Part shown: piece after piece, positions 49,924 to 58,587 of the stretch
Position numbering within the stretch: position 1 is the first letter of the stretch
Layout: every line of letters begins with the position of its first letter
Assembly (NCBI RefSeq): GCF_041052385.1
Contig: NZ_CP163439.1
Coordinates: forward strand, 10,281,001 to 10,345,000
Length of the DNA: 64,000 nt
Reading direction: 5' to 3'
Origin: Streptomyces sp. R28
GTDB lineage: Bacteria; Actinomycetota; Actinomycetes; Streptomycetales; Streptomycetaceae
The notes under the pieces: generated by a model
What the model saw: only the letters and a program-made list of their open reading frames with translations
The model's database searches: none
Told to the model about the DNA's origin: nothing
Position numbers and translations under genes: made by a program

Positions 49924-51540
49924 GTGCCCACCCCCCACCCCCCTCGCCCTCCTTACCCCCCGCCAGGCGGGGTTCCCGAGGAATCCGACGAAGGTATCGC
50001 CGCCCGGCTGCGGGGCCGTCCGGACGGCGAGGCCGCTCCGTCCGTCGCGCTGCTCATGGCGCGGCACTGGCCACCGGCCCACGCATACGCGGTGATCTGT
50101 CTCGCATCCGCGGAGGGCGTCGCCGACATGGTCACCGCCGCTGCCTTCCACCAGGTCCTAGACCGCCTGGCGCTGGGCGAACCGGCCACCGCGCTGCGGC
50201 CCCGGCTGCTCGTGGCCGTCCGGGACACAGTCCGGCAGTGGTCGGCCGAAGAGCGAATATCGGACGTTCTGCCGGAGCTGGGGAAACCTGCGGGCGGTCG
50301 CGGTATGCGTACCGCGAAGTCCATGACGCCCGAAAATCGGAAGCTCGCCGATCGGTCATTCCAGGCGCTTCCGGGACTTGCCCGGTGTCTGCTCTGGCAC
50401 ACCGAGGTCGAGGCCGAGCCGTTAAGCGTCCCCGCCGGTCTGCTGGGCATGGATACCGTTACCGCCTCGGCCGCGCTCGAACAGGCGCGTGATAAATTCC
50501 GCGAAGGTTGTGTACATGCCCATCGGGAACTCGCGCCGACGAAGGATTGCCGGTTCTACAACCGCCTCCTCGACGTCCCGATTCGCCGGGGCGGCGCTCT
50601 GCTGCCGGATGTCCAGCAGCATCTGACGGAGTGCCGCTACTGCCGTAACGCCGCCGAACAACTGAGCCATTTCGAGGGCGGGTTGGGTGTGCTCATCGCC
50701 GAGGCGGTGCTCGGCTGGGGCGCACGCCGCTATCTCGACACCAGACCCGGCCGCACCCAGAGCGACGGACCCGACACCCGCGGCTCCGCCCGGCACGGCT
50801 CGGGACGCCGCCGCCTGCTGCCGCGGATCCCCGCGCAGGTCCGCAGGGTGCCCGGCGGACCGCGCTCCTCGCGGACGCTGCTCACGGGGGTTGGCGTGGC
50901 CTCAGCAGGGCTGATCGCGATCATGCTCGTGGCAGGCCTGCTGTCGGACGACGACGGGGTCGACCCGGCCGCCTCCGCCACCGGCGGCGGTACCGGACCC
51001 CAAGCGCCCCCCGCGGTCTCCTCCTCACCGCCCGGCACGGCCCAGCTGCCCAACACGCCACGGCAGACCAGGCTGCGCAACGACGAAGCCGGCCTGTGCC
51101 TCGACATCCGGGGCGAGCCGAAGGCCGGGGCCGGCACCGAACTGGCCGAGTGCTCCTCGGACGACACCCAGCAGTGGTCGTACGAGAAGGACGGCGTGCT
51201 GCGCAGCGTGGCGGACTCCGACCTGTGTCTGGACTCGCACGTGGACGCGGGCGTGGTGATCCTCGGCAAGTGCGTGGACGACGACTCGAAGCGGGCCGAC
51301 GACGTGCGCTACGACCTCACCGTGCAGGGCGAGTTGCTGCCCCGCTGGGACGAGCAGCTCGCCCTGACGTTCGCCACGGCGGACGCGGGCGCCGACATCG
51401 TCGTCAAGGTCCGCGACGGCTCCGACGAACAGCGCTGGCTGACCGATCCCGTGGCCTCGGCGAACCCCGGGTCGCTGTCGAGCGCGGAGACCGAGACGCC
51501 GACGGCGCGGGCGGTGCGGTTGGCGGCTGAGGAGGCGTAG
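49924..51540 (+). CDS. Second sigma-like/zinc-finger/TM/ricin-lectin protein, with TTA codon
   Basis: A 538-residue paralogue of the protein at 32272. After a Pro-rich start come the sigma-like helical part (GLARCLLWHTEVEAEPLSVPAGLLGM) and zinc-finger ligands C209, H233, C237 and C240; AEAVLGWGARRYL is shared with the paralogue (as AEAVLGWGARAYL). One membrane span (317-340) leads to an external ricin-type trefoil (AGLCLDIRGEPK, DLCLDSHVDA). It lacks the Pro-Thr stalk and Gly-Tyr tail. Leu 167, in the most conserved segment, is TTA (50422-50424); the paralogue has no TTA. GTG start with GGAAGGA 9 bases upstream. Function unknown. Confidence 0.85.
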   Translation: MPTPHPPRPPYPPPGGVPEESDEGIAARLRGRPDGEAAPSVALLMARHWPPAHAYAVICLASAEGVADMVTAAAFHQVLDRLALGEPATALRPRLLVAVRDTVRQWSAEERISDVLPELGKPAGGRGMRTAKSMTPENRKLADRSFQALPGLARCLLWHTEVEAEPLSVPAGLLGMDTVTASAALEQARDKFREGCVHAHRELAPTKDCRFYNRLLDVPIRRGGALLPDVQQHLTECRYCRNAAEQLSHFEGGLGVLIAEAVLGWGARRYLDTRPGRTQSDGPDTRGSARHGSGRRRLLPRIPAQVRRVPGGPRSSRTLLTGVGVASAGLIAIMLVAGLLSDDDGVDPAASATGGGTGPQAPPAVSSSPPGTAQLPNTPRQTRLRNDEAGLCLDIRGEPKAGAGTELAECSSDDTQQWSYEKDGVLRSVADSDLCLDSHVDAGVVILGKCVDDDSKRADDVRYDLTVQGELLPRWDEQLALTFATADAGADIVVKVRDGSDEQRWLTDPVASANPGSLSSAETETPTARAVRLAAEEA

Positions 51541-51667
51541 GCGCGGGCGAGGCGGGGGCCGCGCTCGACAGGCGGGCTTGGCTGTCGGGGGTGGCTTCTT
51601 CCGGACCGGACCGGCGGCGAGACCGGTTTGGCCGGCTGTCGGCCGCAGCGGATGTGGAGAGGCTGCA

Positions 51668-51709
51668 CTGCCGCCTGCCGCCTGCCGCCTGCCGCCTGCC
51701 GCCTGCCGC
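51668..51709. repeat. Six tandem copies of the heptamer CTGCCGC
   Basis: A perfect 7-bp tandem array in the 318-base gap between two convergent genes, a gap that otherwise holds nothing I can identify. It is a candidate variable-number repeat. Confidence 0.9.
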
Positions 51710-51858
51710 CTTCCGTCACCGGAATTCGGCAGGGCGACCTGCGCGACCTGCGTGACGTGCGCGGGATCGGACCGATCCGAGTCGGTCCGGCCCCGCGCAC
51801 CCGGGGCCGATCCGGGCCGCGGCGTCCGAGCGACCCGCCGTCCGCCGGGCATGCCGGC

Positions 51859-52836
51859 CTAGTTCACGACATCCTGCGGTGCCCCGCCCGACAGGAACGC
51901 GGTCACGTTCTGGACGGCGGCCAGGGCGATGCGGACGAGGGTCTCGCGGGTGACGCCGCCGACGTGCGGGGAGAGGACCACGTTCGGGGCGCGGAGCAGG
52001 CGCAGGGCCGGGGTGGGCGGTTCGGGGTCGAAGACGTCGATGCCCGCCCCGGCCAATGCGCCCTTCTCCAACGCGTCCGCGAGGGCGTCCTGGTCGATCA
52101 GGGCGCCCCGCGCGGTGTTGATCACGAACGCCGACGGTTTGAGCAGGGCCAGCCGCTCGGCGTTCAGCAGGTTCCGGGTCTCGTCGGTGAGCGGGGCGTG
52201 CAGGGAGACGTAGTCGGAGGTACGCAGCAGTTCGTCGAGCGGGACATGGCGGGCACCGCCGAACTCGGCCTCCGTCTCCGGCGGCAGCCGGCGTCGACCT
52301 GCGTAGACGACGCTCATGTCGAACGCGGCCGCGCGGCGCGCGACTTGCCGTCCGATCTGGCCCAGGCCGACGATGCCGAGCGTCTTGCCGGACAGTTCGG
52401 TCAGCGAGTGCTGCAGCCGGGGGAGCGCCCAGTCGGCCTCGACGAGCGCGGTGTGGGCGGGGACGAGCTGCTTGGCCAGCGCGAGCATGAGGGCGAAGGT
52501 CTGCTCCGCCACGTTCTGCGCCTCGGCGCCGCTGGAGCCGATGTTGCACACGCGCACTCCGCGCTCGCGAGCCGCGTCCACATCGACGTAGTCGAAGCCG
52601 TGGCTCGCGCACTGCACCAGCTCCAGCTCCGGTGCGACGGCGAGGTGTTCGGCGGTCACCGGAGCGAGCCCGGTGATGACGACGTGCGCGGCGCGCAGGG
52701 CGGCCGGGTCTTCGTCGGCCACCTCGACGACGGTGACGTTCGCCCCCTCGGGGAAGAGCGTGGCGAGGCCGGCGCCGATGTCACGACCACCCACATGGGG
52801 CGAGAGGACGGCGAGGACGTTCTTCGTGGCGGTCAT
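51859..52836 (-). CDS. D-2-hydroxyacid dehydrogenase
   Basis: A 325-residue NAD-dependent enzyme of the D-isomer 2-hydroxyacid dehydrogenase family. The Rossmann motif is GIVGLGQIGRQVA; the catalytic Arg is in NTARGALID and the His in LSPHVGG. It interconverts a D-2-hydroxy acid and 2-oxo acid. It is the last gene of a four-gene operon and overlaps the preceding hydroxy-acid oxidase (ATGA). Confidence 0.92.
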   Translation of the reverse strand: MTATKNVLAVLSPHVGGRDIGAGLATLFPEGANVTVVEVADEDPAALRAAHVVITGLAPVTAEHLAVAPELELVQCASHGFDYVDVDAARERGVRVCNIGSSGAEAQNVAEQTFALMLALAKQLVPAHTALVEADWALPRLQHSLTELSGKTLGIVGLGQIGRQVARRAAAFDMSVVYAGRRRLPPETEAEFGGARHVPLDELLRTSDYVSLHAPLTDETRNLLNAERLALLKPSAFVINTARGALIDQDALADALEKGALAGAGIDVFDPEPPTPALRLLRAPNVVLSPHVGGVTRETLVRIALAAVQNVTAFLSGGAPQDVVN

Positions 52837-54002
52837 GCGGATTCCTCGATGAGGTCGGCGGGGCCGATCGTGGCGGGGGTGGCGTGCCCGGACAGGGCGA
52901 GGGTCAGGTCGAGTTCGGCGAGCAGGCAGCGGATGACGTGCTCGACGCCCGCCTGTCCGTCGAGGCCGAGCCCGTACGCGTACGGCCGTCCGACGAGCAC
53001 CGCCTGCGCGCCGAGCGCGAGGGCCTTGAAGATGTCGTCGCCGGTGCGGATGCCGCTGTCGAACAGCACGGTCAGCCGGTCGCCGACGGCCTCCACGACC
53101 CGGGGCAGGGCGTCCGCCGCGCCGAGGGAGCCGGCCACCTGACGGCCGCCGTGGTTGGAGACGACGACCCCGTCCATCCCGGCGTCGGCGGCCGCGCGGG
53201 CGTCGTCCGGGTGCAGGATGCCCTTCAGGACGATCGGGCCGTCCCAGTTCTCCCGCAGAAATGCCAGGTCCGGCCAGGTCTTGGCGGGATCCGAGAACAT
53301 GCCGACGAAATGCATGACGGCCGCGTTCGGATCCTCCAGTACCGGCTTGGCCAGGCCTGCCTGGAAGGCAGGGTCGGAGAAGTAGTTGGCGGTGCCGACG
53401 CCGTGCAGGAACGGCAGATACGCCTGGTCGAGATCGCGCGGCCGCCAGGCCAGCATCGGCGTGTCCAGGGTGACGACGAGTGCGCTGAACCCGGCTGTCT
53501 TCGCCCGGTTCAGGAAACTCCGGGCCACTTCCGGGTCCTTCGGCCAGTACAGCTGGAACCAGCGCTCGGCGTCGCCCATCGCCTCCGCGACCTGCTCCAT
53601 AGGGGTGCTGGACGCCGAGGAGAGGATGAACGGCACGCCCTGCGCGCCCGCCGCCCGGGCGGCCCCGCACTCGGCGTCCGGGTGCATGATCGACAGCACA
53701 CCGACCGGCGCCAGCGCCAGCGGAGCGGGCAGGGAGCGCCCCAACACCTCGACGGACAGGTCCCGTTCGTGCACGTCCCGCAGCATGCGCGGCACGATCC
53801 GGCGGCGTCGCAGCGCCGCCCGGTTCGCGCGGGCGGTGCTGCCGTCGCCCGCGCTGCCCGCCACATAGCCGACGGGACCGGGACCGAGGCGCTGCTCGGT
53901 CAGCTCCTCCAGCCGGGTCAGATCGGTGGGCAGTCGGGGCACGGCACCCGTCATCCCGTTCAGATAGATCTCGTACTGGAAGTCCGCCCAGTGCTTGCCC
54001 AT
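52833..54002 (-). CDS. FMN-dependent alpha-hydroxy-acid oxidase (lactate monooxygenase type)
   Basis: A 389-residue (beta/alpha)8 flavoenzyme. The catalytic His and substrate Arg are in VVSNHGGRQV; FMN-binding segments LALAPVGVLSIMHPDAE and VLFDSGIRTGDD are clear. The N-terminal MGKHWADFQYEIYLNG resembles lactate 2-monooxygenases. It oxidises an L-2-hydroxy acid to the oxo acid (or decarboxylated acid). ATG 54002 is used because the frame above it is not family-like. It pairs with the D-specific dehydrogenase downstream, so both stereoisomers could be processed. Confidence 0.92.
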   Translation of the reverse strand: MGKHWADFQYEIYLNGMTGAVPRLPTDLTRLEELTEQRLGPGPVGYVAGSAGDGSTARANRAALRRRRIVPRMLRDVHERDLSVEVLGRSLPAPLALAPVGVLSIMHPDAECGAARAAGAQGVPFILSSASSTPMEQVAEAMGDAERWFQLYWPKDPEVARSFLNRAKTAGFSALVVTLDTPMLAWRPRDLDQAYLPFLHGVGTANYFSDPAFQAGLAKPVLEDPNAAVMHFVGMFSDPAKTWPDLAFLRENWDGPIVLKGILHPDDARAAADAGMDGVVVSNHGGRQVAGSLGAADALPRVVEAVGDRLTVLFDSGIRTGDDIFKALALGAQAVLVGRPYAYGLGLDGQAGVEHVIRCLLAELDLTLALSGHATPATIGPADLIEESA

Positions 54003-54074
54003 GCGTACGCCCCGCCTCTCGCCACTGAGAACGCGCTGTACGCAGACCATACCGACCGGTCGGCGGGGAGTGGA

Positions 54075-54770
54075 TCAGGGTGCGGTCACGGACTCGTGCA
54101 GGATGCGGGCCAGTTCGCGCGGCTGGGAGAACATCGGCCAGTGGCCGGTGTCCATGGTCACCAGTTCCCAGCGGTCGCTCTTGAGGAGTTCGGCGACGTC
54201 GTCGCTCGGCTCCGGCCAGTCCAGCAGGCACTTGACGTAGGTCGTCGGCATCTTCTCGAGCGAGCCGGTCAGGACGGCCGGTTCGGTGAGCGTGGCGCCT
54301 GGGTGGGGCGTCGCGCCACGCACGATCCGCGCGACCTGCTCGTCCGTGAGGCCCTGGTCCGCCAGATCCTCGACCGAGAAGGGCGCCCAGAAGCCGCCGT
54401 TCGCCTCGATCGCCGCCCGCACCTCGTCGCTCGGCCAGCTCGACAGGAACGACTGCCCGTCGATCGGGACGCTCGCGTCGACGTACATCACCCGCGCCAG
54501 CCGGTCACCGATCCGCTCGGCGGCCTGCCCGACCGGTACGCCCGAGTAACTGTGCCCGACCAGCACCACGTCCCGCAGGTCGAGACGCTCCACCTCCTCG
54601 ACGATGTCCCGCACATGGGTCTGCTGCCCGGCGGGTGTTCCCCGCTTCTCGGCGAGCCCGGACAGGGTCAGCGCATGCGCCTCGTGCCCGGCCGCCCGCA
54701 ACTCGGGCACCACCTCGTCCCACGCCCACGCACCCAGCTTCGCACCCGCCACCAGAATGTAATTGGTCAT
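54075..54770 (-). CDS. Alpha/beta hydrolase
   Basis: A 231-residue serine hydrolase. The nucleophile elbow is VGHSYSG, the catalytic His lies in MDTGHWPMF, and LVAGAKLGAWAWDEVVPELRAAGH is the oxyanion-side start typical of the salicylate-esterase/hydroxynitrile-lyase-like group. It may hydrolyse an ester to release the hydroxy acid used downstream. Its ATG overlaps the permease stop (ATGA). Confidence 0.9.
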   Translation of the reverse strand: MTNYILVAGAKLGAWAWDEVVPELRAAGHEAHALTLSGLAEKRGTPAGQQTHVRDIVEEVERLDLRDVVLVGHSYSGVPVGQAAERIGDRLARVMYVDASVPIDGQSFLSSWPSDEVRAAIEANGGFWAPFSVEDLADQGLTDEQVARIVRGATPHPGATLTEPAVLTGSLEKMPTTYVKCLLDWPEPSDDVAELLKSDRWELVTMDTGHWPMFSQPRELARILHESVTAP

Positions 54771-56359
54771 GAGGGCAAGGTAGTCGAGGGCACTGACAAC
54801 GCCCCCGGCCCACTGATCGGCGCCACCGGCACCTCGACGGTACGGACCAGCCGCGCACCCTCGGGCCCGTACACCGCCCGGGGCTCGGGGAACAGCCGCA
54901 GCAGCGCCAGGAACAGGACGGCGGCCACGACCAGCGACAACGGCAGGCTGATGTCGACGCCACCCGCGAGATCGCCCAGCGGCCCGACGAACTGCCCCGG
55001 GATGTTGGTGAACAGCACACCGATCAGCGCCGCCACCCACCATGCGGTCATGCCACGCCAGTTCCAGCCGTGCGCGAACCAGTAACGGCCGCCGCGCTGA
55101 CGGCGGTTGAACACCTGCAGGGCGTCGGGGTCGTACCAGCCGCGCCGGGTCCAGTAGCCCAGCATCATCACGACCATCCACGGCGTCGTGCAGGTGATGA
55201 TCACGGTGGCGAAGGTCGAGATCGACTGCACCATGTCGAGCCCGAACCGCCCGACGAAGATGAACGCGATCGACAACGCGCCGACCAGCAGCGTCGCCTG
55301 CACCCGCGACAGCCGCGGGAACACCGAGGAGAAGTCGAGCCCGGTCCCGTACAGCGCGGTCGTCCCCGTCGCCATACCGCCGATCAGCGCCAGCAGACAC
55401 ACCGGCAGGAAGTACCAGCCGGGCGAGATCGCCAGCAGCCCGCCCACGAAGTCGGGCGCCGCCGGATCGACGTGCTCCGGGACCTTCGTGGCGATGATGC
55501 TCGCGGTCGCCAGGCCGAAGACGAACGGCAGCAGCGTCGCGATCTGCGACAAGAACGCGGCGCCGATCACCTTGCGGCGCGGGGTGCTCGCCGGGATGTA
55601 GCGCGACCAGTCGCCGAGGAACGCCCCGAAGGAGACGGGGTTGGACAGCACGATCAGGGCCGCGCCGATGAACGACGGCCAGAACAGCGACTGGGTGGCC
55701 GCGTCCGCGGAGTCCGTGAAGACGCCCGCGTACGACGGGTCGAAGTCACCGGCGAACGCGATGGCGCCGAGCAGGAACAGCACGCTCGCCGAGGGCACGG
55801 CGATCTTGTTGACGAACAGCATGAAGCGGAAGCCGTACACGCACACCGCGAGGACCAGGGCCGCGAACAGGGCGTACGCCACGACGTACGACAGCGTGGC
55901 GCGGGTCAGTCCGAAGAGCCGGTGCGCGCCGCCGACCAGGGCGTCGCCGGAACTCCACACCGAGATCGAGAAGAACGCGACCGCCGTCAGCAGGGACAGG
56001 AAGGAGCCGACCACGCGGCCGTGGACGCCGAGGTGCGCCGAGGACGAGACCGCGTTGTTGGTGCCGTTGACCGGTCCGAACACCGCCATCGGGCAGAGGA
56101 TCAGTGCCCCCGCGACGACACCGAGCAGCGTGGCCGCCAGGCCCTGCCAGAAGGAGAGGCCGAACAGGATCGGGAAGGCGCCGAGCACGCAGGTGGAGAA
56201 GGTGTTGGCGCCGCCGAAGGCGAGGCGGAACAGATCGAGCGGGGTGGCGGTGCGCTCGGCGTCGGGGATGCGGTCGACGCCGTGGGCCTCGACCTCGGTC
56301 AAGGAGGGGGCGGGGGAGGGGGGTTCGAAGTGCCGGGGATGCGAGGACTGCGAGGGCAA
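54767..56359 (-). CDS. NCS1-family permease (purine/cytosine type), TTG start
   Basis: A 530-residue transporter with 12 spans. FRLAFGGANTFSTCVLGAFPILFGLSFWQGLAA and PVNGTNNAVSSSAHLGVHGRVVG are signatures of nucleobase-cation-symport-1 transporters. TTG 56359 is chosen as start, with GGAG 6 bases upstream. It is the first gene of the operon with hydrolase, hydroxy-acid oxidase and dehydrogenase; NCS1 members import nucleobases, hydantoins and similar rings, so a cyclic or ester substrate that yields a hydroxy acid is a reasonable guess. Confidence 0.88.
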   Translation of the reverse strand: MPSQSSHPRHFEPPSPAPSLTEVEAHGVDRIPDAERTATPLDLFRLAFGGANTFSTCVLGAFPILFGLSFWQGLAATLLGVVAGALILCPMAVFGPVNGTNNAVSSSAHLGVHGRVVGSFLSLLTAVAFFSISVWSSGDALVGGAHRLFGLTRATLSYVVAYALFAALVLAVCVYGFRFMLFVNKIAVPSASVLFLLGAIAFAGDFDPSYAGVFTDSADAATQSLFWPSFIGAALIVLSNPVSFGAFLGDWSRYIPASTPRRKVIGAAFLSQIATLLPFVFGLATASIIATKVPEHVDPAAPDFVGGLLAISPGWYFLPVCLLALIGGMATGTTALYGTGLDFSSVFPRLSRVQATLLVGALSIAFIFVGRFGLDMVQSISTFATVIITCTTPWMVVMMLGYWTRRGWYDPDALQVFNRRQRGGRYWFAHGWNWRGMTAWWVAALIGVLFTNIPGQFVGPLGDLAGGVDISLPLSLVVAAVLFLALLRLFPEPRAVYGPEGARLVRTVEVPVAPISGPGALSVPSTTLPS

Positions 56360-56553
56360 GGGGGCTCCAGCGTGGGCGGGGCGGTGGAGCGCGTGGTGGC
56401 GCGGCGGGGGCGACGGCCGGTGTCTGCCGCTGGGGTGTGCGGGCAGCGCGGATGCCGTCCTCTGGGGGGTCTGCAGACGGTATGGCGCAGCGCAGGATCC
56501 GCACCAGAGGACGGTTCATCCATCTTCGGTGCTATGAGTGGACGAATCCTCCA

Positions 56554-57105
56554 TCAGTCGCCGTCCTTGGGTGCCTCCTCGGGCTCTGTGTCCGGCCCCT
56601 GCGCCCGCACTCGCTGGACGTTCTCCAGGGACTCGCGCAGTTCCGCGAGCCAGTCGTCCGTGTGCCGCTGGACCAGCCGTACGCACCAGGCGAGGGCGTC
56701 GCTGCGGCTGCGGGCGACCCCGCCGGCGATCAGGGTGTCCAGGACCTGGCGTTCGGGCTGACGCAGCCGGGTCATCACGGGGGCGGCGATGTGCGTGAAC
56801 AGGGCGCGTTCGCCGCCGCACTCCACTCCCCAGGAGACCTTCCGGCGGAACCGGTGCTCCGCCTCACGGGCCACCTCGATCCGGGCCTCCCGGGTGCGCT
56901 CCCGGAACTCCTGGATCCGGCCCTCCACGGCGGCTTCCCGCTCGGCGGCCGAGACGCCTTCGGCCAGGTGGGGCGCGGGAATGCGGCCGATCACGGTGAT
57001 CTCCTCGCGGTCGACCGTCACCTCGGTCAGCTCCTCGAAGAGGTCGTCGGGCAGACGGCCGGCGAGCCAGCCGCGCAACTTCTCTCGTTGTTCGCTGGTA
57101 ATCAT
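56554..57105 (-). CDS. Conserved-looking hypothetical protein
   Basis: A 183-residue charged, mostly helical protein (MITSEQREKLRGWLAGRLPDDLFEELTEVTVDREEITVIGRIP...). Residues about 70-100 look coiled coil (EREAAVEGRIQEFRERTREARIEVAREAEHRF), and VARSRSDALAWCVRLVQRHTDDWL near the end resembles a ribbon-helix-helix helix pair. I do not recognise the family. No ribosome binding site fits ATG 57105, since a GTAATG/CATTAC palindrome abuts it; a leaderless message or an upstream ATG (57132 or 57138) is possible. Confidence 0.65.
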   Translation of the reverse strand: MITSEQREKLRGWLAGRLPDDLFEELTEVTVDREEITVIGRIPAPHLAEGVSAAEREAAVEGRIQEFRERTREARIEVAREAEHRFRRKVSWGVECGGERALFTHIAAPVMTRLRQPERQVLDTLIAGGVARSRSDALAWCVRLVQRHTDDWLAELRESLENVQRVRAQGPDTEPEEAPKDGD

Positions 57106-57443
57106 GTAATGACCATTACTCCGACCCTCCATGAACACAAGGGGGTGGCGGACGAGTCAGCCGAGAGCTCAACCGGAGGGCCCAACCGGAATGTTTCAGG
57201 CCTATTAATGAGCGTGCGCAATCCGGCCACCCGGCGACTTGGAGCGATCAAGAGCCGCCAAGTTCCGGCGTTGGAACGTTCGAAGTCCGTTACTTCGCGC
57301 CACTGATTCAATACGCAAGGTTACCGAAACGCGTGGTGTCGATGTGAGTTTCGGTGCCGGACTCGGCAGACTCCCGCTCGTCGCTCCGGCACCGATCGCG
57401 CCGGAGTCGGCACACTCTCAACTCAAGCGGAAGGATGCACACA
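57106..57443. promoter_or_regulatory. Promoter region with three inverted repeats
   Basis: This 338-base gap between divergent genes holds GTAATG-AC-CATTAC (57106-57119) beside the hypothetical gene's ATG, CGAAGT/ACTTCG (57281-57297) and ACCGAAAC/GTTTCGGT (57323-57330 and 57348-57355) upstream of the protease inhibitor. GGAAGGA before 57444 is the inhibitor's ribosome binding site. No gene is evident inside. Confidence 0.5.
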
Positions 57444-57878
57444 ATGCGGAACACCGCGCGCTGGGCAGCGACCATCGGCCTCACGGCCACCGCCGTATGC
57501 GGACCCCTCACCGGATCCGCCCTGGCCGCCCCGGACGCCACCCCCGCCTCGCTCTACGCACCCTCGGCCCTGGTGCTCACCGTGGCCCACGGTGACGCCG
57601 CCACCATGAGCACCCCGGTGCGCGCGGTCACCCTCAGCTGCGCCCCGACGCCCTCCGGCACTCATCCCGACTCGGCCTCGGCCTGTGCCGAACTCCGGGG
57701 GGTGAGTGGGAACTTCGATGCCCTGACGGCGAGAGACGGCATGCTCTGTACCAAGCAGTACGACCCGGTGATCGTCACCGTCGACGGGGTCTGGCAGGGC
57801 CGGCGCGTCTCCTATGAACGCACGTTCGCCAACGAGTGCGTGAAGGGCTCGTACACCACGAGTCTCTTCGCGTTCTAA
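57444..57878 (+). CDS. Streptomyces subtilisin inhibitor (SSI) family protein, Lys at P1
   Basis: A 144-residue secreted protease inhibitor: Sec signal ending ALAA (about 29), then the SSI domain (APSALVLTVAHGDA, TLSCAPTPSGTHPDSASACAELRGVSGNFDAL, PVIVTVDGVWQGRRVSYERTFANEC) with four Cys for two disulfides. The reactive loop reads MLCTKQYDPV; aligned with SSI (MCPMVYDPV) P1 is Lys rather than Met, which predicts inhibition of trypsin-like as well as subtilisin-like proteases. ATG 57444 has GGAAGGA 8 bases upstream. Confidence 0.94.
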   Translation: MRNTARWAATIGLTATAVCGPLTGSALAAPDATPASLYAPSALVLTVAHGDAATMSTPVRAVTLSCAPTPSGTHPDSASACAELRGVSGNFDALTARDGMLCTKQYDPVIVTVDGVWQGRRVSYERTFANECVKGSYTTSLFAF

Positions 57879-57879
57879 A

Positions 57880-57899
57880 GGACCGGGATCGCACGGTCC
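57880..57899 (+). terminator. Short hairpin after the SSI gene
   Basis: GGACCG (57880-57885) pairs with CGGTCC (57894-57899) with an 8-base loop, immediately after the stop codon. Confidence 0.5.
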
Positions 57900-58027
57900 C
57901 CGTGCAGTTCGGCAAAGGCTCGCGGATGGGGAGTACGAGCCGTGCCGAGGGGCCCTCTGTGATCTCGCATCGGGGGTCGGCCGGGCGGAGTGGGGCCGCC
58001 CGGTCGACACCTCGGACCGCTACGGGA

Positions 58028-58441
58028 TCACCCGCTCTCCCCGGGGATCCGGGACAGGGGCGCGAAACGGCCGAGCAGGCCCGCGCCCTGCAGCAGTCGC
58101 CGTATCCGCGGCGCGCCGGAGACGACCCGGAGGCGACCGCCGTGGTCCCTGGCCCGCGTCTCGGCCCGGCACAGGACGCGCAGTCCCGAGCAGTCGAAGA
58201 AGTCGACCCGACGCAGATCGACCACCACGTCGCACTCCGGCCTCGCGGTCGCGGCGTCCAGATGCTCGGCGAGGAGCGTCGCCGTCGCCAGGTCGATCTC
58301 ACCCACTGCCTCGACCACGGTGAACGCGCCGCATCTGCGCGTGCGGGCATGGGCGTTCGGCGGGGGTGGCACGGACCGGAAGGGGTCCGCGGCCATGTCC
58401 TCGGTCGGCTGGGGGGCGCGGTCGTCGGCGTCCGGCGTCAT
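58028..58441 (-). CDS. STAS-domain anti-sigma factor antagonist
   Basis: A 137-residue STAS protein with phospho-acceptor loop VDFFDCSGLRVL and the following RARDHGGRLRVV, very like the protein at 3012 (EFFDCSGLRLL, DHGGRLHLV). A Pro-rich 35-residue N-terminus precedes the domain. It would be phosphorylated by an anti-sigma kinase; none is adjacent, but the SpoIIE-type phosphatase at 36532 is a possible partner. Confidence 0.88.
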   Translation of the reverse strand: MTPDADDRAPQPTEDMAADPFRSVPPPPNAHARTRRCGAFTVVEAVGEIDLATATLLAEHLDAATARPECDVVVDLRRVDFFDCSGLRVLCRAETRARDHGGRLRVVSGAPRIRRLLQGAGLLGRFAPLSRIPGESG

Positions 58442-58587
58442 GTCCGCTCCACCTCGGAAAGGGGCGCATTTGATCAGGGTTGTTACCCGGAGGTGAGGGT
58501 GGGCATCCCTGCGGCGCCGCGCGCAAGAGCCAGTTCACTCGACCTGGTGAATTTCACCCATGAGGGTTGATCCGTCGACCGACCGGC

